In this document: piece after piece, positions 1 through 13,544 of the stretch
How the letters are laid out: each line of letters opens with the position of its first letter
Numbering within the stretch: position 1 is the first letter of the stretch
From: Uloborus plumipes
Lineage: Eukaryota > Arthropoda > Arachnida > Araneae > Uloboridae
NCBI GenBank assembly: GCA_038373865.1
Contig: JAXGGA010000469.1
Span: forward strand, 1 to 64,000
DNA length: 64,000 nucleotides
Direction: 5' to 3'
Notes under the pieces: generated by a model
What the model was told of the DNA's origin: nothing
The model's database searches: none
Seen by the model: only the letters and a program-made list of their open reading frames with translations
Translations under genes and position numbers: made by a program

Positions 1-1184
1 ACCAATGGGTAGCTTAAAAATTTATACTCTGCGCGGATATCTCCCGAACCCTGATCTTTCTCCTAACGTCATGAAGGATAGCCTAAAATTGCCAATAGCA
101 CTTGAATTTGAGAGCCACCTAACTTGACCACTTTTTGTGTCATTAGAGCACCCCCCCCCCTCTAATAACAGTTCGCATTTTTCACGGTGCAAGGTAAAAA
201 AAAATTCTGGGAAAAACTCCCGAGCCTTGACCATTTCCTCTCCATCAACAAAAATAGTTTAAATTTTGCTTTTTTATACTCTATTTCGGAGAACGTTAGA
301 AGGCGCTCTGACTTCCTAACATTACTAAACTTAGTCTTTAAATAACTTCAATTATAAAAAATATTTATAAGAGACCTGCTTCTTTCTAGTTAATGTTACA
401 AAAATTGTCTAAAATTACGTCAATTTTAAATGTTTCCCCGGGGTCGGAATCTGAACTTAAGTCTCAACACCACGAAACCTAAAATTGAAGAAACCTCATT
501 TTCAAGACCTCGTTTTCGAAACAAATTTCGGGAGATATCCCCGATATTTCACCGCCTTTACTCTGATACCGCCAAAGGCATAATTATAACTTTTGTTACG
601 TTATCTAACCTTCAAAGCAATAAATTACTCAAAAGGATTTTTTTTGAATTGAACTTATCTCGTGATTTGTAAATTCAACTTATACTTTTTTTAAATTAAA
701 AATTGATTCATAATATTTAAAGGTGACGGTTACGGGGGCATACTTTCAAGTATTTATTCCTCCTGGAAAAATAGAATTAACGGCTTTGTGTTGCCTTTCC
801 GCAGTAAAATCATTTATCCATACGTAATAAATAGAGGATGCGTATTGCATAGTTGCAAGTAAATGAGAGCAAGACTGCTTGGGGTCTGACTGTTCAAAAA
901 CTATTTCAGCGTAGTGTATTTTTCAAAATATATTGGTTTTCAAACAAAATGTTCAAAATGTTGAAAACGGTGCATTTTTATTTCAAACCGTGTTATTCTT
1001 ATTTGCCTTAAAAAGTGGTTCACTCATTTAATGGACCCATTCTAGGGACTTGGCTGTTACTGACACAGCTTTTGAAAGGGGGAAAATGCCCGCTTTTTCT
1101 AAAAGTTATCTTAAAGAAAAAAAAAAGCACAAGTTTTTTTACTCTATAGTCTTTCTTCAACTATCTGTTTAGGCAAAATTGTAG
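1..1184. other. No gene seen; AT-rich, possible edge of a repeat
   Basis: No supportable coding region. A 14-bp stretch around 38-51 (GGATATCTCCCGAA) recurs inverted at about 526-540, and TACTCTG-like words accompany both copies. This could be part of an inverted-repeat element whose left edge is outside the window. A C10 homopolymer lies near 151-160. Short open frames here have no recognisable domain and look like chance. Confidence 0.4.
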
Positions 1185-1322
1185 AGTTTAACCGGTGAAT
1201 AAAACTACTCCGACCTTCCCCCCCCCCCCTTCTTCCACCTTTACGTCCGTCCTCAAAGGAGGCGCTGAAAAAAATTTTAACCCTTAAGGGGGCGGTAGCT
1301 GTAAAAAGGTTGAGAACCACTG
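1185..1322 (-). mobile_element. End of a hAT-type non-autonomous element (fragment)
   Basis: Read on the minus strand, the segment starts CAGTGGTTCTCAACCTTTTT at 1322. This is the classic type of hAT terminal inverted repeat (CAGTG/CAGGG start, AT-rich continuation). It is followed by a purine/pyrimidine-skewed, G-rich stretch and a C11 tract near 1220. I could not find the opposite CAGTGGTT terminus or a convincing 8-bp target duplication, so this is probably one end of a decayed MITE. The family assignment rests on the terminal motif only. Confidence 0.45.
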
Positions 1323-1585
1323 ATGTAGACTATAAGTGATTATTACTAAATAAAAACAACTTACATTCGCTCACTTGGTTTTATTAAAAGGACAAAGGAA
1401 GAATCACAGACACAACTCTCTCAACCTTCAAATCACAGTTGTTCGTAAGACACGTGGGATATCACTAATTGCGTTTCATCCATGCAAGCAAGTGCTGATC
1501 TCTAGTATTAGGAATTATCCCAAGGCAACTACCTAACATAGTTAATATGTGCCAGAAGTTTTTTCCTGCTCATATTTACATAATT

Positions 1586-1632
1586 TAAGGTGGACGCACT
1601 TACCCCGCTAGGTAGGGAAAGTGCGTACCTTA
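1586..1632. repeat. Imperfect hairpin, TAAGGTGGACGCACTT / AAGTGCGTACCTTA
   Basis: The left arm TAAGGTGGACGCACTT pairs with the right arm AAGTGCGTACCTTA, with further pairing of CCCC/GGG close to the loop. The core word TACGCACTTACC recurs at 1808-1819, and GTAAGGTGGAC recurs near 2107-2117. Several copies of one word in about 530 bp suggest subterminal repeats of a degraded transposon, but no outer boundaries could be fixed. Confidence 0.45.
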
Positions 1633-2859
1633 GAATAGGTGTCATAAACTAGGTCACAAAACCTATGCTTATGGTTTATTTAACACATTATATGATTGAA
1701 CATCTTAGTAAAGGATCTGGAAAGAAAACTAAAAAAAAAAAACTGTGAGTGTACAAGATTTTTCAACGGAGCAGCATCCTTGAGAACATGAACTTTGAAA
1801 AAAAGGGTACGCACTTACCAGAACTCACCCTATTACATATATCAAGAAAGTTATCGCCAGAAGTGAAAAACAAAATCGTACTTATTTAAGTTTATGCAGT
1901 TTATCTGTAGAAACCATCATGATTTCAGCAGATTCATTAATCAAGCGTAATTAGCATCACATAAGAATGTTTAAAACGTAACAGTAATATTTCTTCATCT
2001 ACATACATACTGTTTAAAGTCATTAACTCACTTTTCATTAAAGTATGTGGGTAACATTCTCAGGTAGCTCTACGTAAAAAATATGACTGCCTCATATACA
2101 TTCTGGTAAGGTGGACCAATTTATGGTACAGTGGTTTTAATGCTAGTGGTTAGTACATTGCTGAAAAGAATTAATTAAAACTTACCAGAATCTCACTATT
2201 TAAACCAAGTTGAATTATATTATAATATGTGCATTCATAATGTGTTTAAACCTCTAAAATTATTACATATCATGCAATAGACAAATAATTACACATTGAT
2301 CTAAATTACCTATTTTTATTTTAACAATTTAAAGCATACTATATAGATATTCAAATTAATAAAAAAAGTTGCAACTAAAATTTAATTAACATTAATGGCC
2401 ATAAAAGAAAAAGTAAAAGGCGAATGGGTACCCATAAACATATAGCACTTACGTGCTTCTGCTGCGTAAATGTCCGTCCATGATGTCACGTATATAAGAT
2501 GGAATAGTCGAAATTAAGTCTTTTAGATGATTGAAAGTTCATTACAGTTCACTTTTATGCTATCATTTTCAACATTTGAAGACTATTTTGAAGCCACGTT
2601 GACACACTAATTTGGAGGCAATGTAGCTGTACGAAGATATATGAGACTTCACTTCAGAAATTCATACTTATTGTAAATATGTACCAACTACATACGCACA
2701 CAGGATAAAATACAAATTTTTCATAATTGGATGTTATTTCTTGGGTAATATTAAAAGTGAAACATCTTCAAGTCATTACGTTGAGTTATAATTTCAAAAT
2801 GCTGAAAAAACTGAGAAACTGAAGGCTGATCAAAATGGTAAAAAATACAAAAGATTCTA

Positions 2860-3175
2860 GGGGCTGAGGCAACCCCCAGCCCCCAGCAAACGTAAAGACA
2901 CACTGGCAAGCTCAAACAGCAAGCCTTAGCGCAAAGGGCAAGCGCCCCATAATTCTTCCAAAAAACGTGAACTAAAACTACCGCTCAGTTCCTGATTGGC
3001 TACAGGAGTTTGCCAAACCAGGAAGGAAGAATTCTTCCGGTACAGTTGCGGTTAGCATTTTCAAGGCCTTGGTAAACAGGAAGTTGTGTTCGAATATGAA
3101 CACCGCTCGCCTCCAATATCCAACAGTGGTGGCTGTTTAGCGTTAAGGGGATGCTATAAGGTTTTGCCTTGTAGC
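2860..3175. other. GC-richer island in AT-rich DNA, function unknown
   Basis: This stretch is clearly richer in G and C than its surroundings. It begins with a hairpin (GGGGCTG paired with CAGCCCC at 2860-2883). It contains GAATTCTTCC twice, around 2951 and 3029, and a GATTGGCTA word (reverse-strand CCAAT box) at about 2994. It could be a decayed repeat, a promoter-proximal segment or a conserved non-coding element. No open frame or splice pattern lets me choose. Confidence 0.3.
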
Positions 3176-5532
3176 ACATTCTATTAAATCTGTGCTGTTA
3201 AATTTCGATTTCTTTTTGCATTGTAATATTAAAACGTAACCATAATAATCACAAGTTTACATTAATAAGTAAAATCATTCTTTTAATTTATATGCTTAAA
3301 AATATATCTTATATGTCCTATGATGTATATAAAGCTTAAATGTATACAAAATTTGATTTATCTACAGTAAAATCTTTAGAAGAATCTCTAAAACAGTAAC
3401 TATGGGTAGGGCAAGTAAAGGGGCGGCTCTGATACGCTCAAAAGAAAATATCTGCTTTAGAAATGAAGTTTCTTTTCTCAATTGCAACTGAAACTTGTTC
3501 GTCGTTTTATTTCCTGTTCCATCAAGGAGTCAATCCTTTCTCTGATTTGAATTGACAGCACGATCTCTGTTCACATGGGAATGTGCCTATTTGAAGAGTA
3601 CTGTGCAATTCCCTAGATAGCTTTTCGTACAAAAGAGTTTATAGAATTTTAAGTTCGAATATGAGTGTAAAAGTTTCTTTTGGCACCATTTAAGTTTGAA
3701 GGTGCCTGCTCAGTTTATTTAACCAATGGTTTCAATAATGAGTTCATCAATTTTGTAGATCTACAATTTATTAAAATTAAAAAAAAAACATTGAAATAAA
3801 TGCCGTGAAAAAAAAAACATCATACTTTTTTTTAAGAAAAATAAGAGTCAAGGTATATTCTACTGCATCAACATCTGCTTCATGTTTTTAGCTTATCACT
3901 TTAGCACCCTTCCTTGTCCCTAGACAACGTATTTTTATTGTTATTATTATTATTATTATTGGTGGTGGGGGAGATATAAACATACTAAAATGAAGATAAT
4001 ATCTCGTGCATAAGATTTTTAAAGAAAACAAATGAAGATTTAATTGATTTATGTCATGTTGGGGGTGTAAGAAAATATGGTAAAATGAAAACGAAACTCT
4101 TTTTCCACTTTTGCGATGAGTTTTGAAAGTAAGTAGTTGCTGAGTGATGACTAGGTAACATAAAGAACATTTCATCGGAGTTATCAGTGTTTCTAGTGCT
4201 GAGAGTTCTATGTGATTTTACTGATTCGCCGATGTAGTGAAATCAGTGATATCTTATTAGGAGGGGTAGTTTTAAAAGTTTAATCTAAAGTAAAAGTGTA
4301 AAAAATGTAATGAAAGAATAATAAACATATTATAGAGCCTGTTTTTTTTTAATATACTGTCCTGCGGTCATCAGAATTAAACCTTAATTTTGAGTGGCCC
4401 ATGAATATATGTTAATACTTAATTGAAGAGGCACGTGGATAAAGGTGATATGTGAAAATTTTGGAAAAACATACTTTTTATCATGGATGAAGGTGAAAAT
4501 GTAATAAAAAAATTTTGGAAGCTATTTCTAGAAATTTAAAAAATTGTCACTTATCACCTTTATTTACTCGCCCCTTAAATTGTGCTTGTGAGTTAACACA
4601 ATTAAACACACAAATAATTTGAATCTGTGTTAATCGGCGAAATTCAAATGTCATGTATAACCTTTATCCACTTGCTCCTTCAATTGCAAAACGTTTCATT
4701 TTAGCAGCCTACTTTTCGGTAAAAGAAAAAAAAAAAAGAGGAGAGAAATAATGCCCTAATGTAGTTTTAAATATTTCATAAACAAAAAATTGTCAAAATA
4801 CATAGAATTAATGTATAAAAAAAAAACTCTTGAAATAATTTTAAAAAAATCAGACGTGTTTCTCAGTTTGTTATTTGGTCTACCTGTCATGGTTATAAAC
4901 TTTTCAGTCAATATCCTGTTATGAACAAAATAGAGATTACGAGAAAAACTAATCGCTTAGTTCGTTTATAGCAAGACTCTTTTTGTGTTTAACATTTTTT
5001 TCTTTCTATACATATTATTGAATCTTAAATTATTTATGCATTTAAGATTATAATTGCTTAATTTGCACTTTTGGCAATTTCTACGTTAAAATTATTTCTG
5101 ACTAGCAGTTCAAGGTATGAATGTTTTTTTTTCTTGAGGGAAATGGAAATTTGAATAAAAGTGGCCTTTTTAAAAAAATTTATTAAAGTTTTGTATTAGT
5201 TTTTCTCGTAAAAATGTGTTATTAAATGTATTTATCAAAATTATACTTTATTATTACAAGAATCATATAGATGTTGCCTATTATATTTCATCAGACACCA
5301 TACCATCTGCCAAAACTGATTTTATCAAAATTCCACGAAATTCATCACGTTATTGAAGAATAACGATAGGACTCGGCAAAATTTCCAAGAACTTATTTTT
5401 GAATAGAAGTAAGTGGAATCTCATTTGAAAACCAATTTGTATTCATTATTATTGTGGAAAATTTGTCCGAACTGACTGCAGGAAAATTGCTTGCATCTCA
5501 AACGGGTGTAAATATGAAGTTTTCTTGGTAAT

Positions 5533-7357
<1,825 letters not shown>

Positions 7358-7425
7358 TGTCGCCAGAATGGCTGGATTGGCAAGATTACCGCCTGATCGA
7401 GCAACCACCCCCTCAACACTCCTGA
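7358..7425 (+). CDS. Candidate terminal exon (hypothetical)
   Basis: A pyrimidine-rich tract, TTTTCTTTGTTGCCCCTCAG, ends in a good 3' splice acceptor at 7356-7357. It is directly followed by a GC-richer, protein-like stretch. In the frame entered with two leftover bases it reads SPEWLDWQDYRLIEQPPPQHS and stops with TGA at 7423-7425. Another frame stays open further but gives a hydrophobic, less natural peptide. The acceptor, the composition change and the acidic/aromatic peptide together resemble the last coding exon of a gene lying to the left. No other exon of such a gene could be identified in the window. It might instead be a relic of a retroelement or a chance acceptor. I do not recognise a domain, and no function is proposed. 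Confidence 0.22.
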
Positions 7426-7607
7426 TTATACTCTTCCCCTCTCACACATCACAGCTGTTAATATTGATTTTACTATGGAGTAAATGCATCTATGATGACA
7501 AAGGGTCTGTCTGAAACAGAAAAACCTTTATAGAATACATTAATGCAAAAGTGAAACTGTTAGATCGGACCGACAGGGATGCCTTTCACCTTAGATTTAA
7601 GTTTTAA

Positions 7608-8520
7608 CTAGCCGACCCGTACGAAGCATTCGCTCTCGAAATTTGGAATTTAAAAATATGCTTTTTTGAGTACAATTTTTCTGAAATAAATCAAAATTTG
7701 AATATTGTCTTGATATTTTGCCGAAAGTGTGAAGAAAAAGTTCTTTGAAATGATGCCTCTCGCATGAAGTTTGATTAAGCTTTAAGGAAGTTATGGCATC
7801 CCTCCCAATTATATAAAAAAATAAACCTTGAGATATTTTAGGAGATTATACTGAGTTCTGTCAAGTAAAAATAAACGTTTTTTTTTTCCTGATTTCGAGG
7901 CAGTAAGTGTGATTTAGAACCCTGTAATGAGTTTAGATTTAATATTCTTGGAAATTTGGATTGGAATTCAGCTAAAATAAAATCCGATAATCCAAAACAA
8001 CATGCTTCCGGCAAAAAGGGAATCAAAACCGCGAATTCCACGTATTTGCATACCGTTTTGACCAACTCAGCTAATGGCCTTCTATCCTGGGATGCTATAC
8101 ATTAACGCAATGCGTAATGAAATTACCAATAAAATGAAATTAATGTTTCGATTTTGCTGAAACATTATTTTTAACATACTTACTACTATTTACTGATTAA
8201 AAAATATATTTTTTCTGATTTTAATAGCAAGAGAACTAGATTTCAAAACCCAGTAATGAGTTCAACTTGCTTATTTACGGAAAAACTTAATCACAATTTT
8301 GTGAAAGAACTTTTTGGCCAATGGTGATCGAACTCATGAAGTTCTGCCTACCAGCACCACGTGCTACCCAACAAAACCACTGGTCTTACCTGCAGCATGT
8401 AATAAAAAAAACCTGAAAGAACAGAAAAAAATGTTTTGACAAAACTACAAAAATGTGACTTGTGTCTTCAATTTTCTAACACAGTGAAGGAAACGTTTTA
8501 AAATGTAGATTTACTTGTAA
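7608..8520 (-). mobile_element. Possible Helitron-like 3' end with degenerate internal repeats
   Basis: Read on the minus strand, a CG-rich hairpin-like stretch runs into GGGTCGGCTAG at 7611-7608, followed by T. This resembles a Helitron 3' terminus (short hairpin, then CTRR, inserted before T). To the right, two related segments lie about 327 bp apart (near 7887 and 8214), sharing TGATTT, an AGCAAG/GGCAGTAAG-like block and CC(C/T)(A/T)GTAATGAGTT. No 5' TC terminus was found, and the right part may be unrelated. Boundaries beyond the 3' end are uncertain. Confidence 0.3.
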
Positions 8521-8522
8521 TA

Positions 8523-9740
8523 CACAGTCCAGTCACATTAATGTGACCACTTGTCAAAAGCCAGAATAACCACCTTTCGCGGAGCGGACTGCTGTGAGAT
8601 GTGCAGGAAGAGATTTAGTTAGGGCCCTGAAGGTGTTCACTAGTAGTTTGAGCCATGTCGACTCCAATACTGTGGCCAACTGTGCTAGATTGGGCGAGTA
8701 AGGATCCATGGCGCGAATAACTCGATCGAAATGGTCCCACATATTCTCGACTGAGACTGAGTCAGGAGAGTTTGCTGGCCAGGGCAGAAAGGTAAACTCA
8801 TCCTGGTGATCTTCGAATCCCGCGATTACACTGGCAGCTGTATGGCACTTTGCATTGTCCTGCTGATGGATGCCATCATCTTGAGGAAAAACAATGCGCA
8901 TATAGGGGGTAGACATGGTCCGCTAGGACAAATGCGTTCTTATATTGATTCATCGTACCTTCTACACTGATCAGTGAACCCAGAGAATGCCAGGAAAACA
9001 TTTCCCAGACTATAATGTTCCCACCTCCAGCTTGGACAGTTCCGACAATGTTGCAGGATGTTTGATTTCAGAGGTTTTACGCCTCATACGCCAACGTCCA
9101 TCGGTCCGATGGATCATTAAACGTGATTCAACAAAAAATTCTACCTGTCGCCACTCAATGGACGTCCATCTGCGGTACTGGTATGCAAATTCCAGGGTTC
9201 GTCGTTCATGGACAGTAATCAGCATACGTGCATGTGCCAGGTTTCTGCTTCGAAGCCCAGACACAGCAACGCCCGCTAAACTAGTTTGGGAGACGATGTT
9301 GGTAGTCCCTTGGTTTATCTGAAGGGTCAGTTGCTCAACGGTAGCCTGTTTAACCAGAACACATCTAAGCAGCCATCGTTCGCCTCTGTCATCTATGGGT
9401 CAAGGTGCACCACATTTTCCATGTCGCTGATTTTGGACAGTCCCATTTTGCCATTCACGGTACACTTTTACCACGGCGGCAAGCAAGCGAACAGCTCAAA
9501 AGCTCAGCCATTTTGGAAGTGCTTCCACCCTTCTCCCAATGGCCAATGATTATGCCCTTTTGTACGTCGTATACATCGCTTCGTTTTTGCATTACGCCAA
9601 CGATAGAAATGTTTTCCAAAACCCTCACACACCTTTTGTAAACCTTTAACTGCACTGTGCTACTAAGTGCCTTCTGTGATTGGTCATTTAACGTCGAACT
9701 CGAAAGTGCGTGGTGGTCACATTAATGTGACTGGAGTGTG
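8523..9740 (-). mobile_element. Tc1-type transposon, copy 1 (complete but inactive)
   Basis: A 1218-bp element with about 28-bp terminal inverted repeats, flanked on both sides by TA (8521-8522 and 9741-9742), the Tc1/mariner target duplication. The left TIR starts CACAGTCCAGTCACATTAAT and the right one, read inward, CACACTCCAGTCACATTAAT. The two TIRs differ at one base over this length. The transposase is encoded on the minus strand and is broken. Termini and coding region agree on the same family, so the boundaries are firm. Confidence 0.95.
8554..9655 (-). pseudogene. Tc1-family transposase pseudogene (copy 1)
   Basis: Three blocks in different frames cover a full-length Tc1 transposase. 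The N-terminal block (9455-9655) contains GIIIGHWEKGGSTSKMAEL, the start of the helix-turn-helix DNA-binding region. The middle block (9010-9264) has LRSRNLAHARML and then VEFFVESRLMIHRTDGRWR, where family members carry FFDESRF. The first catalytic Asp is therefore replaced by Val. The C-terminal block (8554-8916) has QQDNAKCHTA, WPANSPD and VENMWDH, and ends KGGYSGF. From the Asp of QQDN to the Glu of VENMW there are 36 intervening residues (a DD36E-type spacing by my count). Frameshifts separate the blocks. The enzyme would have cut and pasted the element at TA sites. With D1 lost and frames broken it cannot be active. Confidence 0.92.
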
Positions 9741-9742
9741 TA

Positions 9743-11590
9743 TTTGATGAGGTATTGAACAAGTTTCGGATTTGTTTTGAAAAATACCGTTGAGAAATAA
9801 TTATTTGAACATGTGTTTGAAGTATCACATATAAGTGCTAAGGCAATCTAGTAATGTGCCTTACGAAATATTTGAAGATTAGGTAGTTTTGCAAAACAGC
9901 AGGGATTAATTTGATGTTAAACACATTGAATTCTGCTGTAACATTTCATACATAAAAATAAAAATTAAGAAAAAAAAACGCACAGCTGCTTGATTCGCGT
10001 AGTCTTAATCGTTTTGAAATGAATTTGACAATTGGTACTGAGAACATTTTTTCCTGCAAAATCTTTTCGAAAATAGAAAAAGGAAAGGAAACTTTAAAAC
10101 GAAATCATAGATGTCTAACATAAACTTGTTTTTGCACAAAATCAAATTGCTAAATGCAATTAAGTGCAGTTTTTCTCTCATCGTACTTACTATGAGTACT
10201 TATATATAACTCACATGATCTTGAGGTTGAATTCTAGTCATAAAGATTCATCTTAAGATACCCTAAACGCGGGGAACATTAAATAAATAACACGCACTTT
10301 AAACTATAACTTGTAAGCTCTTCACTAAATCTATTTGAATCGTTGCTTCTAAGATAAACACGACTTAATGTTACTGCTTAAGGACGTGTTCGGGGAAAAG
10401 TGGCTTATTTTGAATAGGTTTTCAGCGAAACCGCACAAGCTATAATTCATCTGTTGAAGTGACACCAGGAAACAAGTAGACCTAACAACAACCTCCTGTG
10501 TTAATGCGTTTAAGGTGACGATGGATATTGCCTCCGTGCAATAACTGCTGCCATTTGATACTCGAGCATATCGCTTGCGTAGCAGATTTTAGCATGCCAC
10601 TCCTTGTTTCTCGGTCGGATGTATTTCAAACATTTGGAAAGCTAATATTCAGTAGGCACGCTTTATTACGCATTTGTAACCATTGTTGCAGAATATTTGG
10701 AGCAAGGTGCATTAATCCACGTGCTACATTGCATGTCTTAAGGGCATTTTGATGAAACAGTGACAGCTATTTGAGTTTATTGATGGATAAATTGATGCGA
10801 AATATGTTTAATTTCAAATTAAAACTATTCGCAGTTAATCTGCAAGATGTATATATAGTTTGGAATTCACAAAATAATATATAAATCTTAAAATCAATAA
10901 ATATAGTTTATTTATATTGTACTAATATTATCTATGTTGTTTTATGTTCTACCTGTTTTTACTGTTTTTAATTGACTATTGAGAGTTAAAAATTAACGAA
11001 ATGTCAGTAGTTATAATTACTCTTATAATTACTTACATGTAAAGTGGAAAATGATCAAAATAGCAATTGAAGAATTTTCTTGACAATTTTCAGTATTCAC
11101 ATTGTTTTTTTTTTTCTTATTATTATTAATTTAGTGTCTTAAAACATTGATCAAATAACTTCTGTTGTATTAAAAATTCTACTCTTTTAATGGTCTTAGT
11201 TTTAAAACGAGAGTAATATCAACAATGAGATTCGATCCATTCTTCAATTTGCTACTTCTTTTGCCTGATTATGTCACGATGCTATTTAAAATACATTATT
11301 CTTGAAGTGTCTTAGGAATGTAAATCAAACGAAACAAAGACCAAGAAATAAACCAAAAAAAGCGTAGGCATAATTTTTAATAATATTTTTGTTTTATTTT
11401 ATATGTTTTACTTAAATCGTAAGATTTAATTCGAACACTAAAGTGTAAAAAAAAAAAAAAAAAAACTTTTCGGACACAACTCCAGACACAAAATCTCCAA
11501 AATAGTTTAGTATGTGCTCAGGGTATGAATTGAACTTGTTTAAAAGGATTGTATTATTTTTGAAGATTTTAAGTCGAATATTATTTTTTT
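9743..11590. other. No gene seen; AT-rich
   Basis: No bounded element or gene is supported. A slightly GC-richer stretch at 10500-10750 holds a 74-codon open frame on the plus strand with several Cys residues but no recognisable domain or splice context. It is best treated as chance. Poly-A and poly-T runs occur at 11106-11116 and 11447-11465. Confidence 0.5.
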
Positions 11591-11594
11591 TTAA

Positions 11595-13403
11595 CCCATT
11601 ACCCGCTGGTGTTGCGTTGACGCAACGGTCATTATAAAAAATCATAAAAAATTCGCTATTTAACTAATTTTTGTACTGATTTCAGTTTTAGGTTTAAGAA
11701 CAACCATATAAACAAGTTAAGTAAAAAAATGCCTCAAACTTTTTTTTTTATATGTAATAAAAAGTGTGGTTCTAACGCGGTTTTTTTTGCTCAAATTTGT
11801 GATCTATTTATCTATCAAAAAAGTTAAAAAAGAAAAAAAGTTTTTGGTTTATATGTGAAATACTCTTAGTCAAGGTCACTTTGATAAAAAAAATCCGCTC
11901 AGAAAATGATTATGTGGGGGAGGGAAGGAAAGCAAAAGCAGGTGTTGCGTGAGCGCATCGTCAGCGAAAAAGGGGTAGTCAGACTGCCTGCCTCAACTGT
12001 TCTTCCGAAAGTCATACATTTCATTTTTATTCTGTGCGTTATGACTGTGCAAGCTTTTTTTTTTCGTCTCCGCCTTTTGAAATGCCCAGAACAAGATATC
12101 TTAGCTTAAGAAGCATTCGAACAGGTTTTTGAAAAAAAAAAAAAATGAAAACTCTGATGATGATGATTCGAGGTTCTACTTACGGTAAAATTGAGCCTTG
12201 TAAAGATCGTTTCTCGCTACTCCAGAATTCAGAAGAAAAATGTTTCTGTTCCTTAGCTTTGCATCATTGAGCAATATAACATTAAATGTTGATTTGTGCG
12301 ATAATTTTAGTTTCAAATTATAGAATTAGAGTCGGAGAGAAAAAATGGTGCCCAATATTTTCAAACTATATCGATGTTGTGCAAACAAATGCTTGGAAAC
12401 TTTCATGACTATCTGAAGAAGCAAATAGAAAGTCACTGTTGGATTTTAGACGGGAGGTTGCACTTAAGTTTTTGCAGTGCCTCCCCCCCCCCTTTTCATA
12501 ATAATACACATAAGAAAAGTGCATGTACATGGCGGCCAAGTACATTCAGCTTTCCAATGCCAGTATCTGGGGGGCTTTTTACAGCAAGGTTTACAAATAA
12601 CGAAAGAATACGGTGCAAGTAATGCCATTGTGTTGTTTCTGAAACCACTCGGATAAACGAGCCCTAGTAGACAGATCTACCGATTTAACGCGGAATAAGT
12701 ACGGTTTCCGTTTTTATGAGCACCATTAAGGTGGAAGCCCGATTTAGCTCAGAGCGTTCTGTTCTTTTGAACCAGACCAAGGGACGAGCAAACAACTGGG
12801 TTGTACCCCCCGGAAGCATCGTTTCACTTGGAGGACTTTGTGACCACAATCCTTATTTTGCGACGCCCAGCCACCATTAGTAACAACAGTGGATCTTTGA
12901 TCGGCTAGGATCAAACCCTGGACCCTCCGGTTACGAGTCCGACGCCTTACTGATCCGGCTGACCCCGGCCCCGTTGCCATTGTCCAACTGTTTATCGTTG
13001 CGATGCTTGTGATATTGCTCTCCAACCCGATTGCAACGAAGTTTATCATGGATAACCTTGGATAATCAAATTTTTGTTAAATTTTAAATTTGTGAAGATT
13101 GATTTTTTTAAACAAATTTCAATTTCTTCTAAAGTTCTCTGCACGTTTCAAAACCATATCAAAGCTCATACAGATTTTACCTGTCTAAAACGCATTGAAA
13201 CTGCGGAATTGTATTAAATAAAACTACTTAGCATCCGTACCCCTTTTCCGCTGACGTTGCGTCAACGCAACACCCTATATTTCTAAATGTAAGTGAAATT
13301 TTGTTCTTTTTGCAGCATAATACTATTGTATGGGCTCAAAATAACAACTTTCATGATTTCTATCAAAAACAAAAAATGATTTCGACTTTCGGCGGTTAAT
13401 GGG
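11595..13403. mobile_element. piggyBac-like TTAA-flanked non-autonomous element
   Basis: The element lies between TTAA at 11591-11594 and TTAA at 13404-13407, the piggyBac target duplication. Termini read CCCATTACCCGC on the left and, inverted, CCCATTAACCGCC on the right. A subterminal palindrome GTTGCGTTGACGCAAC occurs near the left end (11611-11626) and its counterpart about 150 bp inside the right end (near 13256-13271). That arrangement of short terminal plus subterminal repeats fits piggyBac-type elements. No transposase domain was recognised inside. The interior carries a tRNA-derived SINE on the minus strand and several homopolymers. Total length is about 1.81 kb. Confidence 0.72.
12736..12976 (-). 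mobile_element. tRNA-derived SINE (inside the TTAA element)
   Basis: Read on the minus strand from about 12976, the head contains an A-box-like GTCAGCCGGATCAGT (12963-12949), an anticodon-loop-like GGACTCGTAACCGG, and a B box AGGGTTTGATCCT (12919-12907). The spacing is that of an internal RNA polymerase III promoter. A GC-rich body follows for about 170 bp toward 12736. The composition is much richer in GC than the host sequence. The head does not fold as a clean functional tRNA, so a SINE rather than a tRNA gene is called. The exact 3' end and target duplication are not clear. Confidence 0.68.
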
Positions 13404-13434
13404 TTAATCATGAGAGAAATGAAAATGTAATATT

Positions 13435-13544
13435 CAGGGACATCATTTCAAGTGTTTCCAGGGGGGGGGGGTAAAGGGTCCAAACACCATGTAATCTCAC
13501 CGGAAAACATCAAAACCCTGTCCCCCCCCTAAATGACGGGCCTG
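13435..13544. mobile_element. hAT-type MITE, 110 bp (family shared with 17000-17149)
   Basis: Termini are CAGGGACATCATTTC and, inverted, CAGGCCCGTCATTT, a CAGGG-type hAT TIR. The interior has a G11 tract, AAAGGGTC and CACCGGAAAACATCAAAA, shared with the copy at 17000-17149. Flanking 8-mers do not match well, so this copy is older or was altered at its edges. It has no coding capacity. Confidence 0.7.

Noticed and set aside
2491..2498. TATATAAG core promoter with an upstream TGATGTCA
   Set aside because: TATA-like words are expected by chance in this composition, and no initiator or downstream gene supports it.
8987..9641. Plus-strand open frames of 78-111 codons
   Set aside because: They lie opposite the Tc1 transposase blocks on the minus strand and are shadows.
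12901..12976. tRNA gene on the minus strand
   Set aside because: A and B boxes are present, but the acceptor and T stems do not close properly and a SINE body follows.
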